DNA of 64,000 nt, from contig NZ_CM001974.1 of the NCBI RefSeq assembly GCF_000406105.1, positions 3,793,028 through 3,857,027 on the forward strand, given 5' to 3'. Origin of the DNA: Dickeya chrysanthemi NCPPB 402 (GTDB lineage: Bacteria > Pseudomonadota > Gammaproteobacteria > Enterobacterales > Enterobacteriaceae). Of this stretch, positions 62,310 through 64,000 are shown piece by piece. Made by a program: the position numbers and the translations under genes. Below the pieces are notes generated by a model. The model did not search any database, was not told where the DNA came from, and saw only the letters and a list, made by a program, of their open reading frames with translations. How positions within the stretch are numbered: position 1 is the stretch's first letter; the number at the start of each line of letters is the position of its first letter.

Positions 62310-63920
62310 TTAGCGTTGCTTGTACACATCACGCAGATGGGTGGTGGAAGACGGATGCGGCACATACTTCACCACGTCCTTGCGCAACACCACCGAGTCG
62401 ATCATCTGAGAAACCGGAATAATGGCCGGATACAACGCCTCATAACGGTTCTGAACGTCGATATACATCTGCTTCTGCTTTTGCGGGTCCTTTTCCAGCA
62501 ATGCCTGATCGATCATCTCGTTCAGTTGCTTGTCATAAAACGAGGTGCGCCAGCCCTGAAAATTGGTCAACTTGGCTTCATCGCTGTTGTCGGGGTTGTA
62601 AACCACGGAACGCAAGCTGGAATGCGGATGAGGATCAACCCCGCCGCCGCCGCGCCCGACCAACATGTCGAACTTGCGATCGCGCATCGCGCCATAAACC
62701 TGATTACCGGTGCCGGAGAGGATCTGAACTTTGATGCCGGCTTGCGCCAGTGTCGATTGCACTGAAGTAGCAAGATTGAGGAACGGTTGATCGGACAACA
62801 CACGCAGCGTAGTCTCAAAGCCGTTGGGGTAGCCCGCTTGTGCCAGCAAGGTCTTCGCCCGCGCCACATCCAGCTTGTAACCCGGATCAGGCAGCGTGGC
62901 GTCCATCCCTTTCTGGATCGGGCGCTGATGGTAGAAACCATAGCCGGTCATCACGGTGTTGTTGATGCCGTCGTAGTCGATCAGATAGCGTACCGCTTCG
63001 CGCACTTTCGGGTTGGCGAAGTAGGTGTTCTTCAGGCTCATCGACACGTAATACAACGTGCCTTTGGTCACCTCTTTCACCACGACATCTTTATCCTGCT
63101 TAAGCGCGTTGATATCCGGCACCGACATGCCGGTCGCCACATCGATATCGCCTTTCTCGATCATTAACCGCAGCGCCTGCGATTCGGTCATATGCCGGAA
63201 AATGACGCGCTTCATTTTGGCGTCGCCCTGCCAGTAACCGTTGACGCGGCTGATACGCAGCACATCTTTCGCCTGCCATACATCCAGCTTGAAGGGGCCG
63301 GAGCCGGCTTCATTGGTGGTCAGCCAGCCATTGCCCCAGTCGCCGTTTTTCTCGTGTTGCAGCACCGTTTTGCGATCCAATACCGAGCCGCTGCCGAGCG
63401 TCGCCAGCGAATAGATGATCAGTTTGGGATCGTTGGGTTTGGGCAGTTCGATCTCAACCGTATGGGCATCTTTGGCGCGGATCATCTTCGCGACGTTATC
63501 CGTCGTAAAGCCGTACGATTTCCAGGTGGTCGCCTGCGCCATATTCAGGTGCAGCAACCGGCTCATCGACCAGACAAAATCCTCGGCGGTCACCGGGTTG
63601 CCGGAATGGAATTTCGCGTTATCCACCAGATTGAAGGTGATGACTTTGCCGTCGTCACTCACGCTCCAGCTTTTCGCCAGCGCGGGCAACACGTGGCTCA
63701 GGTTGTCGGGGTCCAGCTCGACCAGCGAGTCGTAGAGATTCACCACGACGCCGACCACTTCATTGCCGGTCATCGCGGCTGGGTCCAGCGACAGCATGTT
63801 GTTCATATTCATGCCGACAATCAATTGATCGTCAGGCGTTTTAGCAGACAGAATCGCCGGCGTGGCGGCCATACACAGTGTGCTCAGTAACAGGGTACGA
63901 AGTATTGCTCGCGCTTTCAT
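62310..63920 (-). CDS. Peptide/nickel-type periplasmic binding protein (SBP_bac_5)
   Basis: A 536-aa protein of the DppA/OppA/NikA family. The signal MKARAILRTLLLSTLCMAATPAILSA is followed by LIVGMNMNNMLSLDPAAMTGNEVVGVVVNLYDSLVELD. The body has SWSVSDDGKVITFNLVDNAKFHSGNPVTAEDFVWSMSR and IDYDGINNTVMTGYG. It captures a peptide or related ligand. It is the first gene of the operon; GGAG precedes the start. The promoter would lie in 63921-64000, partly outside the window. Confidence 0.93.
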   Translation of the reverse strand: MKARAILRTLLLSTLCMAATPAILSAKTPDDQLIVGMNMNNMLSLDPAAMTGNEVVGVVVNLYDSLVELDPDNLSHVLPALAKSWSVSDDGKVITFNLVDNAKFHSGNPVTAEDFVWSMSRLLHLNMAQATTWKSYGFTTDNVAKMIRAKDAHTVEIELPKPNDPKLIIYSLATLGSGSVLDRKTVLQHEKNGDWGNGWLTTNEAGSGPFKLDVWQAKDVLRISRVNGYWQGDAKMKRVIFRHMTESQALRLMIEKGDIDVATGMSVPDINALKQDKDVVVKEVTKGTLYYVSMSLKNTYFANPKVREAVRYLIDYDGINNTVMTGYGFYHQRPIQKGMDATLPDPGYKLDVARAKTLLAQAGYPNGFETTLRVLSDQPFLNLATSVQSTLAQAGIKVQILSGTGNQVYGAMRDRKFDMLVGRGGGGVDPHPHSSLRSVVYNPDNSDEAKLTNFQGWRTSFYDKQLNEMIDQALLEKDPQKQKQMYIDVQNRYEALYPAIIPVSQMIDSVVLRKDVVKYVPHPSSTTHLRDVYKQR

Positions 63921-64000
63921 TGTTCTTCTCCAGGTGTGGAAGTATGGAAGACGACAACATATTGTTTTTTTAATGATGATGACCGTACGGATGACTGCGC

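Overview
The window reads as a chromosomal segment of a soft-rot enterobacterium, most likely Dickeya. The genus is suggested by a TogT-type oligogalacturonide transporter preceded by a near-consensus KdgR box, the start of a second type II secretion locus resembling the Stt system, four 127-bp-type ERIC elements plus a remnant, and gene content typical of the order (ddlA, dinI, ynfC-like, nifJ, an ldtA-like gene). The species cannot be fixed from the sequence alone. No rRNA or tRNA gene, phage or CRISPR array was recognised.

Layout. 1-780: the beginning of a type II secretion operon (gspD partial, short gspC). 1371-9308: a MATE pump, then a complete tripartite RND efflux system (outer-membrane lipoprotein, TetR regulator, adaptor, pump). 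Two matching 24-bp palindromes flank the regulator. 9352-12752: an SDR / beta-ketoacyl synthase / SDR cassette, interrupted by an ERIC element swollen to 342 bp by about ten short hairpins. 12960-18299: small metabolic and regulatory genes, a periplasmic binding protein, a membrane protein and a lytic transglycosylase. 18300-19990: a second hairpin array, then an IS110-family element with a structured leader that could encode its guide RNA. 20061-36219: a near-complete inositol catabolic locus (iolB, iolE, iolC fused to a DUF2090 domain, an inositol dehydrogenase, a sugar ABC transporter, iolG, iolD, iolA and an RpiR-type regulator), with an unrelated Fur-box-linked ATPase and a small unknown gene inserted on the opposite strand. 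36558-41340: housekeeping and small genes (ddlA, yciI, VOC, a broken GNAT, dinI, ynfC-like, GNAT, an unknown 140-aa protein). 41891-46826: nifJ and an L,D-transpeptidase. 46891-52579: a GNAT, a MocR regulator, and a MarR-EmrA-EmrB operon. 52681-56608: a polyol/uronate dehydrogenase, a small XRE regulator and togT. 57120-58130: an AI-2E family permease. 58583-63920: a Dpp/Opp-type peptide ABC operon.

How the genes fit together. The inositol locus supplies uptake (binding protein, ATPase, permease), oxidation (two dehydrogenases), dehydration (IolE), ring opening (IolD), isomerisation (IolB), phosphorylation and probably aldol cleavage (IolC fusion) and the final semialdehyde oxidation (IolA), under a divergent RpiR regulator. 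TogT and the neighbouring dehydrogenase fit a plant-cell-wall diet. Four drug or envelope efflux systems and the secretion genes fit life in plant tissue.

Most unusual features: chains of short independent hairpins, one chain embedded inside an ERIC repeat; a seven-unit 16-bp tandem array downstream of togT; a 21-bp minisatellite inside the iolC coding region; a GspC lacking a PDZ domain; and a well-structured candidate bridge RNA in the IS110 leader.
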